Of a stretch of DNA of 12,181 bases, positions 1 through 7,327 are shown one piece after another. Source of the DNA: Acidocella sp. 35-58-6 (GTDB lineage: Bacteria > Pseudomonadota > Alphaproteobacteria > Acetobacterales > Acetobacteraceae); contig NCFD01000010.1 of NCBI GenBank assembly GCA_002281005.1, forward strand, positions 1 through 12,181, given 5' to 3'. The notes under the pieces were generated by a model. That model was not told the origin of the DNA and made no database searches. It was given only the letters and a program-made list of their open reading frames with translations. Numbering within the stretch: position 1 is the stretch's first letter; each line of letters begins with the position of its first letter. Position numbers and translations under genes: made by a program.

Positions 1-1
1 A

Positions 2-355
2 TGGTCATCCTGGAATTATCTTAGCCAGACCAAGGATGACCAAGGTCATGCTGTCTGTCTCACCTACTGGATGAACCTGTTGCAGGGCATGAAGACCAAG
101 CTGCCGCTGCTGGTGAGTTTGAACCCGTTAATTCCCATTAAAGCCGATAAAATTCTGTTGCGGAAAGTCTATCGCCACCCGCAATTCAATGCCGCCGCCA
201 TGCAGGCGCAGGAAGACCTTCCCAAAATTCAAGGAGCGGACCGTCTGTGGTTCGCCGGTGCCTGGACCTGCTGGGGCTTCCATGAGGACGGGATCGCCTC
301 GGCGGTACGCATCGCCAATGCACTGGGGGTGCAAGCACCTTGGCAGACCTCCTGA
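2..355 (+). CDS. FAD-dependent oxidoreductase (COG2907-like), C-terminal part, 5' end outside the window
   Basis: Only the last 117 codons are present. The frame is open from base 2, so the gene begins upstream, and the ATG at 71 is internal. The visible protein has a TYWMN segment followed by LLQ. Near the end, WFAGAWTCWGFHEDGIAS resembles the closing FAD-binding segment of amine-oxidase-fold flavoproteins, in which a glycine-rich stretch with HEDG contacts the flavin. COG2907 proteins are typically over 400 residues, so about three quarters is missing and the N-terminal dinucleotide-binding motif cannot be checked. The next gene starts inside this one. In other proteobacteria, relatives of this flavoprotein sit beside DUF1365 and Cfa-like genes, as here. 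A role as a flavin desaturase acting on phospholipid acyl chains (compare UfaD of furan fatty acid synthesis) is inference from context. Confidence 0.85.
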   Translation, partial: WSSWNYLSQTKDDQGHAVCLTYWMNLLQGMKTKLPLLVSLNPLIPIKADKILLRKVYRHPQFNAAAMQAQEDLPKIQGADRLWFAGAWTCWGFHEDGIASAVRIANALGVQAPWQTS

Positions 356-1122
356 CCACGCCCGCCACCCTTTATGCCGGCCGGGTGGCGCATATCCGCC
401 ACACACCGTTCCGGCATCGTTTTGACTATCGTATGTGGATGATGGCGATTGACCTCGATCAGATCGATGAAATTGCCAGAACCTCTAAATTCTTCAATCA
501 TAACAAACCAGGCTTGATCTCGATCCAGGACAAGGATCACGGGTTTCGTGATGGCCGCCCTTTACGCGCCTTTGTTGAAGACGCGCTGGCACAACAGAAC
601 CTCACCGCCTTTGGCGCCCGCATCATATTCATCACCATCCCGCGGCTACTTGGATACGCCTTCAACCCGATCAGTTTTTATTATTGCTATGATGCACAAG
701 GCAAGCTTGGCGCGGTGCTGCATCAGGTTAAAAACACCTTTGGTGGCCAGATCGGTTATTTGTTGCCGGTGCATGGCGACAGCCTGATCCGCCAGTCCGC
801 ACCCAAGCGCATGTATGTCTCACCATTTTTTGATATGCGCGGCGGCTACCGCTTCGCTCTCACGCCACCTGGTGAAAAACTCGCCGTCTCGATCCAGTAT
901 GGTGACGCCCAGCAAAAACGCATGACCGCAACGATGGTCCTGACCGCCCAGCCGTTCACAGATGCGTCAATTATGCGATTGCTGGCCCAAATGCCGTTCG
1001 CGCCAATGAAAGTGATGATGGCAATTCATTGGCAGGCCCTTAAACTCTTTCTACGTGGTGCCAAGTTCCATAGCGTACCGCCAATAACTCGCGAAACGAT
1101 GATCGCCGGAGAGGGTAAATGA
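340..1122 (+). CDS. DUF1365 family protein
   Basis: This 260-residue protein carries hallmarks of DUF1365 (COG3496): an N-terminal LYAGRVAHIRHTPFRHRFDY block, PRLLGYAFNPISFYYCYD at about 101-118, VKNTFG at 130-135, and KRMYVSPFFDMRGGY at about 156-170. No biochemical function is firmly established for the family as far as I know. It is commonly found next to Cfa-like methyltransferases and COG2907 flavoproteins, which suggests a part in modifying membrane fatty acids. The TTG start at 340 overlaps the upstream gene by 16 bp and has a run of five G at 325-329, ten bases before it, as a possible ribosome site. A CTG at 352 would give a 4-bp overlap but loses four residues and is less likely. 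No signal peptide is seen. The stop overlaps the next start (ATGA), so translation is probably coupled. Confidence 0.9.
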   Translation: MADLLTTPATLYAGRVAHIRHTPFRHRFDYRMWMMAIDLDQIDEIARTSKFFNHNKPGLISIQDKDHGFRDGRPLRAFVEDALAQQNLTAFGARIIFITIPRLLGYAFNPISFYYCYDAQGKLGAVLHQVKNTFGGQIGYLLPVHGDSLIRQSAPKRMYVSPFFDMRGGYRFALTPPGEKLAVSIQYGDAQQKRMTATMVLTAQPFTDASIMRLLAQMPFAPMKVMMAIHWQALKLFLRGAKFHSVPPITRETMIAGEGK

Positions 1123-2351
1123 CTGAGACGACGACCGCCAATGCCATGATGAAGTTTCCGGTTGCCCCGCCGCGCGACCGGCGCCTGCAACTGGCACTGC
1201 AATTTGCCCGCCTGCTGCGCGCCGGGCGCCTGAACCTGGTTCTGCCAGACGGCAGTACGCACCATTTTGAAGGCTCCGAACCTGGCCCCACCGCCACCAT
1301 GCTGCTGCGCGACCCGCGCATGATCACCAAGCTCGCTTTCGGCGGCTGCCTTGGTCTCTCGGAAGCGTATATGGACGGCATGTGGGAAAGCCCCAACGTC
1401 ACTGACGTATTGCGTCTCGGCACCGCCAATGAACAGGCCTTTGATGCCATGCTGCGCGGCAAAAACTGGGCGCGGTTCGCCTCCTGGATCATGCATAAAC
1501 TACGCCCCAACACCCGCAAAGGCTCACGCAAAAACATTGCCGAGCATTACGACCTTGGCAATGATTTTTACAGCGAGTGGCTGGATGGCTCGATGACCTA
1601 CTCAGCCGCTTTGTTCAGCAAGGGCGAGAATGACCTGCAAGCCGCGCAGATTGAAAAATACCGCCGCCTCTGCCGCGCTTTGGATATTCAACCCGGCATG
1701 AGCGTGCTGGAGATTGGTTGTGGATGGGGGGGCTTCGCTGAAGTTGCCGCCGCCGAGTTTGGCGCCATTGTCACCGGCATCACGCTCTCCACCGAGCAGC
1801 TCGCATTCGCGCAGGCGCGCATGAAAAAAGCCGGCCTGGCCGATAAAGTGACCCTCAAACTGGAAGACTACCGCGACACCACCGGCCATTTCGACCGCAT
1901 CGCCTCCATCGAAATGTTTGAAGCGGTGGGCGAGGAATACTGGCCGGTGTATTTCCAGACCGTACGCGACCGCCTGCGCCCTGGTGGTCAGGCCGGCATT
2001 CAGGTCATCACGATTGCGGATCGTTTTTTCGCCGACTACCGAAAGACCGCTGATTTTATTCAGCGCTACGTGTTCCCCGGCGGCATGTTACCCTCCCCCA
2101 CCCGGCTGCGTGAGGAAATTGCAGCCGCGGGGATGCACTTGCATGATAGCTTCTGGTTTGGCCGTGACTACGCCGAAACTCTCAACCGCTGGCAGGCCAG
2201 CTTCCAGGCGGCATGGGACAAAATTACGGGGCTGTCCTCGCAGTATGATGATCGTTTCAAGCGCCTGTGGGAATTTTATCTAGGCTATTGCGAGGTCGGC
2301 TTTGAAGCCGGCTGGACCGATGTCGGCCAGATCGTGATACGCCGCGCTTAG
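1119..2351 (+). CDS. Cyclopropane-fatty-acid-synthase-like SAM methyltransferase
   Basis: This is a 410-residue member of the Cfa/mycolic methyltransferase family, which transfers a methyl group from S-adenosylmethionine to the double bond of phospholipid-bound unsaturated acyl chains. The SAM-binding glycine motif is VLEIGCGWGG at 196-205. Other family blocks are HYDLGNDFY at 143-151, SIEMFEAVG at 263-271, YVFPGGMLPS at 317-326, FGRDYAETL at 347-355 and FYLGYCEVGF at 386-395. Aligned by eye with E. coli Cfa (from memory), E268, Y351 and C391 match E239, Y317 and C354. The usual C139 is alanine 163, and the bicarbonate-binding H266 is isoleucine 297. That change suggests a subfamily making methyl or methylene products, such as UfaM-type enzymes, rather than true cyclopropane synthase, so I give no symbol. 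The ATG overlaps the DUF1365 stop by 4 bp. Confidence 0.92.
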   Translation: MTETTTANAMMKFPVAPPRDRRLQLALQFARLLRAGRLNLVLPDGSTHHFEGSEPGPTATMLLRDPRMITKLAFGGCLGLSEAYMDGMWESPNVTDVLRLGTANEQAFDAMLRGKNWARFASWIMHKLRPNTRKGSRKNIAEHYDLGNDFYSEWLDGSMTYSAALFSKGENDLQAAQIEKYRRLCRALDIQPGMSVLEIGCGWGGFAEVAAAEFGAIVTGITLSTEQLAFAQARMKKAGLADKVTLKLEDYRDTTGHFDRIASIEMFEAVGEEYWPVYFQTVRDRLRPGGQAGIQVITIADRFFADYRKTADFIQRYVFPGGMLPSPTRLREEIAAAGMHLHDSFWFGRDYAETLNRWQASFQAAWDKITGLSSQYDDRFKRLWEFYLGYCEVGFEAGWTDVGQIVIRRA

Positions 2352-2376
2352 CACAAAACCAGGAACCCATCAGATT

Positions 2377-3717
2377 ATGTCCGACCAACGCGCACCAGCG
2401 CCCCTGCGCTGGCAGACGCTGCTGATTTATGCCGCGCCAGCCATGCCGCTTGGGATGCTCGGGCTGCCACTGCTGGTGATTTTGCCGAACTTCTGGGCCG
2501 GGCCGATGGGCATGAACCTCGCCACCGTAGGGTTTGTGCTCACCCTGGTGCGGGTGATGGACGCCGTGTTCGACCCCACCATTGGCCGCCTCTCTGACAT
2601 GAGCCGTTCACGCTTTGGCCGCCGCAAGCCCTTTATTGCGTTTGCGATTCCTGTCGCTGTGGTGGGGGCTGTCGGGCTGTTTTTCCCGCCATTGCATGCC
2701 GGGGCGGTGTGGCTGTTCATCTTCAACGCGCTGGTTACCTGGGGCTGGACCATGATCTCGCTGCCCTACTGGGCCTGGGGGGCTGAACTCTCGGATGAAT
2801 ACAAGGAGCGTCAGCGCATCACCAGTTTTCGTGAGGGGGGTACCATTATCGGAATTCTCATCTCGGCATTGGCACCGGTGGTGCTGGGCATCACCAGCCC
2901 GGAAGGTGAAGCGCATCTGCTGGTTATCCTTACCATTGGCCTCGCCACCCCCTTCGTGCTGGCTGCCTTGATTATGGTGCCAGACCCGCTCCCTACTCAG
3001 CTTGAAAAACCGGCCGGTCTGGCGGCAGCCTTAAAAGTGGCGGCAGCCAACGCGCCGTTTCGCAAGCTCATTTTCGCGTGGCTAATCAATGGCCTCGCCA
3101 ATGGCCTGCCGGCGGTGTTGTTTCTGATGATCTGCACCCAGTACCTCAACGCCCCCGCCGCCCAAGGGCCACTGCTGCTGGTCTATTTTGCCTCCGGCGT
3201 GCTGGCCGTGCCGCTTTGGCTCTGGCTGGCGGTGCGCATCGGCAAACACCGCGCCTGGATCACCTCGCTGCTGGTTACCGCCTTCGCCTTCTCATTCGTG
3301 CCGCTGGTTCCGCATATTGGCCTGTGGTTCTTTGGCCTGATCAGCGTTTTTACCGGCTCCGGCTTAGGCGCTGATTTCACCATCCCGCCCGCCATCCAGG
3401 CCGATGTGGTGGATCTCGATGAATTACAAAGCGGCGAGCGCCGTGCCGGGTTGTTTTTTGCCGCCTCCACCATGGCGCAGAAAGCCGGCAATGCACTGGC
3501 GGTCGGCATCGCCTTCCCGCTCCTGCAACTGGTAGGCTTTACCACCCATGCGGCCAATGGCCCCTTTCAAAAGGCCGCCTTACTCATCATGTATTGTGGC
3601 GTGCCTAGCGCTTTGAAACTCATTTGTGCCTTAATCCTGCGTGGCTTCCCGCTTGGCGAGCCTGAGCAACACCGGTTGCGCGCCGAAATTTCGCTAAGGC
3701 AGACCAAAGCCGCATGA
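2377..3717 (+). CDS. MFS transporter, GPH / MelB-like cation symporter family (COG2211)
   Basis: This 446-residue polytopic membrane protein has about 12 hydrophobic segments and the normal length for the glycoside-pentoside-hexuronide:cation symporter family. The signature spans 59-87: RVMDAVFDPTIGRLSD followed by SRSRFGRRKPF. D62 and D66 align with MelB D55 and D59, the sodium-site aspartates, so cation coupling is likely (family knowledge plus alignment by eye). The gene lies 25 bp after the Cfa-like gene with AGGA at 2361-2364 ahead of its ATG. It overlaps the phosphoesterase by 4 bp. The substrate is unknown. Its place in a lipid operon makes a sugar substrate doubtful. A lipid or lysolipid is possible, since the animal relative MFSD2A is a sodium-lysophospholipid symporter, but that is inference. 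I recall a GPH-type gene in the sigma-E-controlled Rhodobacter cluster as well. Confidence 0.88.
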   Translation: MSDQRAPAPLRWQTLLIYAAPAMPLGMLGLPLLVILPNFWAGPMGMNLATVGFVLTLVRVMDAVFDPTIGRLSDMSRSRFGRRKPFIAFAIPVAVVGAVGLFFPPLHAGAVWLFIFNALVTWGWTMISLPYWAWGAELSDEYKERQRITSFREGGTIIGILISALAPVVLGITSPEGEAHLLVILTIGLATPFVLAALIMVPDPLPTQLEKPAGLAAALKVAAANAPFRKLIFAWLINGLANGLPAVLFLMICTQYLNAPAAQGPLLLVYFASGVLAVPLWLWLAVRIGKHRAWITSLLVTAFAFSFVPLVPHIGLWFFGLISVFTGSGLGADFTIPPAIQADVVDLDELQSGERRAGLFFAASTMAQKAGNALAVGIAFPLLQLVGFTTHAANGPFQKAALLIMYCGVPSALKLICALILRGFPLGEPEQHRLRAEISLRQTKAA

Positions 3718-4394
3718 TCCCAGAAGGCCGCGGCTTGCGTATTATTGGCGATGTTCACGGCGACACCAAAGCCTTCGCCATCGCCGCCGATACTGATTTA
3801 TTCGTCATTCAGTTGGGCGATCTGGTCGATGACGGCCCGGACACGCCCGGCACGCTCGATATCATGTTCCGCCTGCTCGATGAAAAACGCGGTTTGTTTC
3901 TGCTCGGCAACCATGATTTCAAACTCGCCCGTGCCTTGCGCGGTGATTTTATTACCAAATCGGCCAGTCTGCATCGCACCTTGGAGGCGCTCTCACCGGC
4001 CCAGGCAGCGCGGGCACAATCTGAAATCATGCAGGCCCCGGCTTGGCTTAATTATAAAAACCTGTTTTTCGTGCACGGCGGCTTTCACCCTGCCATGCGA
4101 ACAACACCGTCACCGCACTTCCCTGAAGCCCGGCCCGACCCCTTGCTTGCCCGCGCTTTGTACGGCCAGACCACCGGGCGCGTCACCGGCGCTGGCAAAC
4201 CCGAACGTCTGATCGGCTGGGTGCATCATGTTCCCGCAGATGTGATTGTATATTGCGGCCACGACCGTCGCAGTTTAGACGACCGCCCCTACATCAAATG
4301 TGGCGCACAAGGCGGCACAACGGTATTTCTCGACACCGGTGCCGGCAAAGGCGGGCACCTTAGTTGGATCGATATTCCTGCTGAAAACATTTAA
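3714..4394 (+). CDS. Calcineurin-like metallophosphoesterase (PPP type)
   Basis: The 226-residue protein has the dimetal phosphoesterase motifs in order: GDVHG at 12-16, GDLVDDGPD at 35-43, GNHD at 65-68, HGG at 121-123 and GHD at 182-184. The order and spacing fit the PPP group, which contains bacterial Ser/Thr phosphatases, ApaH and PrpE-like diadenosine tetraphosphatases. The second motif has Asp where phosphoprotein phosphatases have Arg (GDxVDRG), and the third has Asp where they have Glu. This leaves the substrate open: phosphoprotein, nucleotide or phospholipid headgroup are all possible. No signal peptide or membrane segment is seen, so it should be cytoplasmic. The ATG overlaps the MFS stop (ATGA), which indicates translational coupling within the lipid-type operon. 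I do not recall this enzyme as a standard member of such clusters. Confidence 0.88.
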   Translation: MIPEGRGLRIIGDVHGDTKAFAIAADTDLFVIQLGDLVDDGPDTPGTLDIMFRLLDEKRGLFLLGNHDFKLARALRGDFITKSASLHRTLEALSPAQAARAQSEIMQAPAWLNYKNLFFVHGGFHPAMRTTPSPHFPEARPDPLLARALYGQTTGRVTGAGKPERLIGWVHHVPADVIVYCGHDRRSLDDRPYIKCGAQGGTTVFLDTGAGKGGHLSWIDIPAENI

Positions 4395-4405
4395 GGATTT
4401 TTATA

Positions 4406-4945
4406 ATGCGTTGGCTCAATTTTGTTCTCCCGGTGCTCGCCACCTGTAGCCTTGGCGCCTGTGCCACCATGCAGCCGCAGGATTTCGCAGGCGGCGCCCC
4501 TACCATGGCGCTAAACGATTATTTCCCCGGCCATTCTACCGCCTACGGCATTTTCATCGACCGTTTCGGTAACGTGCGTAACCAGTTCACCGTCGATTGC
4601 CACGGCAGTTGGGACGGCACCACCATGACCTTGCAGGAACATTTCACCTATGTAGGCGGTGCCAACGGCCAACCGACCAGCCGCATTTGGCATTTCCATA
4701 AAACCGGTCCCAACACCTGGGAAGGCACCGCTGGCGATGTTATCGGTGTGGCCACCGGCGTGCAGGACGGTAACGCGTTTCACATGACCTATGTCACCGA
4801 ATTGCATACGGGCTCCAGCACCCACACGGTTTCAGTCAGTGACTGGATGTTCCGTGAAAGCCCGGGCGTGGTGATCAACCACACCACCATCAGCAAACTC
4901 GGCGTTACCTTAGGCGATGTGCAAATCGCCTTCGTGCATGATTGA
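4406..4945 (+). CDS. DUF3833 family putative lipoprotein
   Basis: This 179-residue protein begins with a short charged and hydrophobic leader ending in a lipobox-like SLGAC, with Cys19 as the likely lipidated residue. It is therefore probably anchored in the inner or outer membrane on the periplasmic side. The body matches my memory of DUF3833: an NDYFPG segment, DRFGNVRNQF at 51-60, HGSWDGTTMTLQEHFTY, a GTAGDVIGVATG stretch, SDWMF, and SKLGVTLGDVQIAF near the end. The function is unknown. DUF3833 genes recur with COG2907, DUF1365 and Cfa-like genes in proteobacteria, so a supporting role in membrane lipid modification is reasonable. The ATG is preceded by AAGGA at 4393-4397, eight bases upstream. 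The gene starts 11 bp after the phosphoesterase and ends 2 bp before the convergent yeiH-like gene. Confidence 0.85.
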   Translation: MRWLNFVLPVLATCSLGACATMQPQDFAGGAPTMALNDYFPGHSTAYGIFIDRFGNVRNQFTVDCHGSWDGTTMTLQEHFTYVGGANGQPTSRIWHFHKTGPNTWEGTAGDVIGVATGVQDGNAFHMTYVTELHTGSSTHTVSVSDWMFRESPGVVINHTTISKLGVTLGDVQIAFVHD

Positions 4946-4947
4946 GT

Positions 4948-5991
4948 TTAAGGGATCGCCAGCAGCCAGATCAACGTCAGGCTGATCACGCCCAGCACGA
5001 TCAATGACAATGTTACAGCCGTGGTGACCCTGACACCAGCTTTCGCGACAGCCCGCACATCCACCCCTAAACCCAGGGCCGCCATCGAAACCGTTGTTAA
5101 AATGGCGGCCATATTTTTAATCGGGCCCAAGGCCGGTTGCGGAATAATATCCATTGAGCGGACCACCAGCACCAGCAAAAACCCGATGATGAACCAAGGC
5201 ACCAATTGTTGCAGTTTCAGCTTGCGCTTCACGCTGACAACCCCTGGGTCTCGAAATTTGCTCGCAAATAACGAAATCACCAGCACGACCGGCCCCAGCA
5301 TCAGCACCCGCACCAGCTTGACCACCGTGCCGATCTGGTTACTGAGCGCGCCAATCGGCAAGGTTGCCGCCAGCACCTGCGGCACCGCATACACGGTCAA
5401 CCCCGCCAGCACGCCATATTGCGTGAGCGACATATGCAGCAACGGCACCAACAGCGGTAAAACCAGCACCGTAATCACGCCGAGCACCGCCGTAAAAGCA
5501 ATCGAGGTCGCAATGTCATGGCCATCTGCGCCGATCACCGGGGCTACTGCCGCAATCGCTGAATTCCCGCAAATCGAATTACCACATGCCACAAGCAGCG
5601 ACATTTTGCTCGGTAATTTCAACATGCGGCAAATTGTGTAGCTAATAATAATCGCCGCAGCCACCACCACCACAATGCTGATCAGCAAAGGTATCCCGAG
5701 CGCGATAACAGTTTTCACACTCACGGAGGCGCCAAGCATCACCACGGCCACCTCTAAAAGTGTTTTGGCACTGAAATGAATTCCTGGCCGCCAGATTTCG
5801 CCGGGTTGCCAGACAGTGCGGATAATCACACCCAGCAAAATGGCCAGCACGAGGGCTTCCAAAAAAGCCTCCCCCACTAATCTGGTCTCAACCGCTTGAA
5901 GCAACGCCGCCAAGGCCGTGATAACCGCACAAAGAAAAACGCCGGGGACCAAACCCAGCCGCGATTTCATGTTGCTCATCAAAACAGCCAT
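4948..5991 (-). CDS. YeiH family (UPF0324) putative anion/sulfate exporter
   Basis: This 347-residue, very hydrophobic protein has around ten membrane segments. The family marks are ACGNSICGNSAIAAVAPVI from about 135, YAVPQVLAA at 201-209, KLVRVLMLGPV at about 225-235 and AALGLGVDVR at 314-323. The family is annotated as a putative sulfate exporter, but I know of little direct evidence, so the substrate should be treated as unknown. Three ATGs are possible near the N-terminus (codons 1, 5 and 8, at 5991, 5979 and 5970). None has a strong Shine-Dalgarno, and the first membrane helix starts near residue 12, so any would work. The gene follows the polyprenyl synthase by 45 bp on the same strand and may be cotranscribed with it. 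Its stop lies 2 bp from the stop of the convergent DUF3833 gene. Confidence 0.9.
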   Translation of the reverse strand: MAVLMSNMKSRLGLVPGVFLCAVITALAALLQAVETRLVGEAFLEALVLAILLGVIIRTVWQPGEIWRPGIHFSAKTLLEVAVVMLGASVSVKTVIALGIPLLISIVVVVAAAIIISYTICRMLKLPSKMSLLVACGNSICGNSAIAAVAPVIGADGHDIATSIAFTAVLGVITVLVLPLLVPLLHMSLTQYGVLAGLTVYAVPQVLAATLPIGALSNQIGTVVKLVRVLMLGPVVLVISLFASKFRDPGVVSVKRKLKLQQLVPWFIIGFLLVLVVRSMDIIPQPALGPIKNMAAILTTVSMAALGLGVDVRAVAKAGVRVTTAVTLSLIVLGVISLTLIWLLAIP

Positions 5992-6036
5992 CTGTCAGTC
6001 CAATTCAAATTCAGTAAAACACCAAGTCCCAAACTC

Positions 6037-7038
6037 TCATGAGCGTCGCGCCGTCGTGTAGAGCGCAATCTCCTGCAAATTATCGCGTAAGGCTGAGGTT
6101 GGAAAAATTCCCAGCGCCTGACTGGCCGATTCCGCAAAACTGCGAGCCTTGGCGATGGTCCGCTCAATCGCATCATGCCGGGCGATCAGGGTTAGGGCGG
6201 TCGCGAGGTCGGAATCGGTCTGCTCCCCGGCGCCAATCACCCGCTCCCAAAATATCCGTTCGCTCGCTTCGCCATCACGAATCGCAATCAGCACCGGATA
6301 GGTCAGTTTACCCTCCCGGAAATCATCTCCGATCGTTTTGCCCAATTCAGCCACGTTGGCGTTATAATCAAGCGCGTCATCCACCAATTGGAACGCCATG
6401 CCGAGATCCATGCCGTAGCTTGCCAGGGCCGCGCACTCAGCGGCTGGGCGGTTGGCAATCACGCCACCAACCTCGCAGGCCGCCGCGAACAAGGCGGCTG
6501 TTTTGCCCCGAATAACCTCGAAATATTTAACCTCCGTGGTGGCAATATCGTTCTGGGTGCTCAGTTGCAGCACCTCACCCTCGGCAATTGTGGCGGCAGC
6601 GGTGGAGAGAATACGCAACACCTCCAGCGAGCCATCAGCCACCATCAACTGAAACGCGCGGGCGAATAAAAAATCTCCCACCAGCACCGAAGCCTTGTTG
6701 CCAAACACCGCATTGGCGCTGGCCAGCCCGCGCCGCAGCACGCTCTCATCCACCACATCGTCGTGCAGCAGCGTCGCGGTGTGGATAAACTCAACACAGG
6801 CCGCCAGTTGCACATGGCGATCCCCTTCGTAACCGCACAGCCGGGCCGCAGCCAAGGTCAGCAAAGGCCGCAGCCGCTTGCCTCCCGCCGCCACCAGATG
6901 CGCCGCTAATTGCGGGATCAAAGCCACTGGCGAGTCCATTCGGGCCACAATGGCGCGGTTGGTCGCTTGCAAATCAGCCTCAAGCGACGCGGTTAACCGG
7001 GTCAGCGCATCTGCCGTCAAAGGTGTCGTACCGTCCAA
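6037..7038 (-). CDS. ispB: Long-chain trans-polyprenyl diphosphate synthase (octaprenyl/decaprenyl type)
   Basis: This 333-residue enzyme condenses isopentenyl diphosphate onto an allylic primer to make the side chain of ubiquinone. Motifs are GGKRLRP at 52-58, the first aspartate-rich motif DDVVD at 93-97, RRG at 102-104, GKT at 178-180, the second aspartate motif DDALD at 220-224, and GDDFREGKLTYP at 237-248. The fifth residue before the first motif is Ala88 and the fourth is Thr89. Small residues there go with long products (C40-C50), against GGPP or FPP synthases. Product length cannot be fixed; decaprenyl is usual in alphaproteobacteria. The start is TTG at 7038: an in-frame stop lies at 7060-7062, no ATG or GTG falls between, and the N-terminal residues resemble those of family members. 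The next Met, residue 34, would cut into a conserved region. It is divergent from the DUF2007 gene. Confidence 0.92.
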   Translation of the reverse strand: MDGTTPLTADALTRLTASLEADLQATNRAIVARMDSPVALIPQLAAHLVAAGGKRLRPLLTLAAARLCGYEGDRHVQLAACVEFIHTATLLHDDVVDESVLRRGLASANAVFGNKASVLVGDFLFARAFQLMVADGSLEVLRILSTAAATIAEGEVLQLSTQNDIATTEVKYFEVIRGKTAALFAAACEVGGVIANRPAAECAALASYGMDLGMAFQLVDDALDYNANVAELGKTIGDDFREGKLTYPVLIAIRDGEASERIFWERVIGAGEQTDSDLATALTLIARHDAIERTIAKARSFAESASQALGIFPTSALRDNLQEIALYTTARRS

Positions 7039-7120
7039 ACCCGCATCCCAGCTTGCTATTTACCCCTCTCATGCCACCATATCGGCCCGGGCGAAACAGG
7101 GTCAAGCAGGAGACAGCCAC
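7039..7120. promoter_or_regulatory. Divergent intergenic region between ispB and the DUF2007 gene
   Basis: This 82-bp gap must carry promoters or 5' leaders for both directions if each gene has its own start. On the minus strand a TAAATA (7062-7057) could serve as a -10 for ispB, but no matching -35 is seen. On the plus strand I see no convincing promoter pair. AGGAGA at 7108-7113 is a clear ribosome binding site for the DUF2007 gene, seven bases before its ATG. No hairpin or operator was recognised. Confidence 0.4.
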
Positions 7121-7327
7121 ATGGAAATGGTCATTGCATCAAACGAGCCGGTCCGCTTAAGCTTTTTGATGGCTTTGCTGCGCGATGCCGGATTACAGCC
7201 CGAGCTATACGATATGAACATGTCGATACTGGAAGGCAGTGCTGGCGCCATTCAGAGGCGGATCATGGTTCCCAGCCCACAGGCCCACGCCGCCCGCCGG
7301 GTATTACGTGAGGCGGGGGAGTTGTGA
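7121..7327 (+). CDS. DUF2007 family small protein
   Basis: This small protein has 68 residues. The frame is open further upstream to 6878, but that part overlaps ispB on the other strand. The ATG at 7121 has an AGGAGA ribosome site at 7108-7113, so this is the real start. The sequence opens with MEMVIASNEPVRLSFLMALL, continues with RDAGLQPELYD and ends with a RIMVP strand and ARRVLREAGEL. This is the compact ferredoxin-like layout of DUF2007, described as putative signal-transducing proteins with no known mechanism. Its stop overlaps the GTG start of the methyltransferase (GTGA), so the two are translated together. The ispB / DUF2007 / trmN6-like neighbourhood is, to my memory, recurrent in alphaproteobacteria. 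Confidence 0.85.
   Translation: MEMVIASNEPVRLSFLMALLRDAGLQPELYDMNMSILEGSAGAIQRRIMVPSPQAHAARRVLREAGEL

Noticed and set aside
3..41. Inverted repeat GGTCATCC (3-10) / GGATGACC (34-41) and direct repeat GACCAAGG (28-35, 39-46) at the window start
   Set aside because: It lies inside the coding frame of the flavoprotein, which stays open and keeps its expected residues. An 8-bp match over 40 bp is likely chance.
5992..6036. Terminator or promoter between ispB and the YeiH gene
   Set aside because: The 45-bp gap has no stem-loop, T-run or promoter-like hexamer pair, so cotranscription is the simpler reading.
6878..7120. N-terminal extension of the DUF2007 protein to 149 residues
   Set aside because: The added part overlaps ispB on the other strand and has no homology I recognise. 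The ATG at 7121 has a clear AGGAGA ribosome site and starts at the conserved domain.
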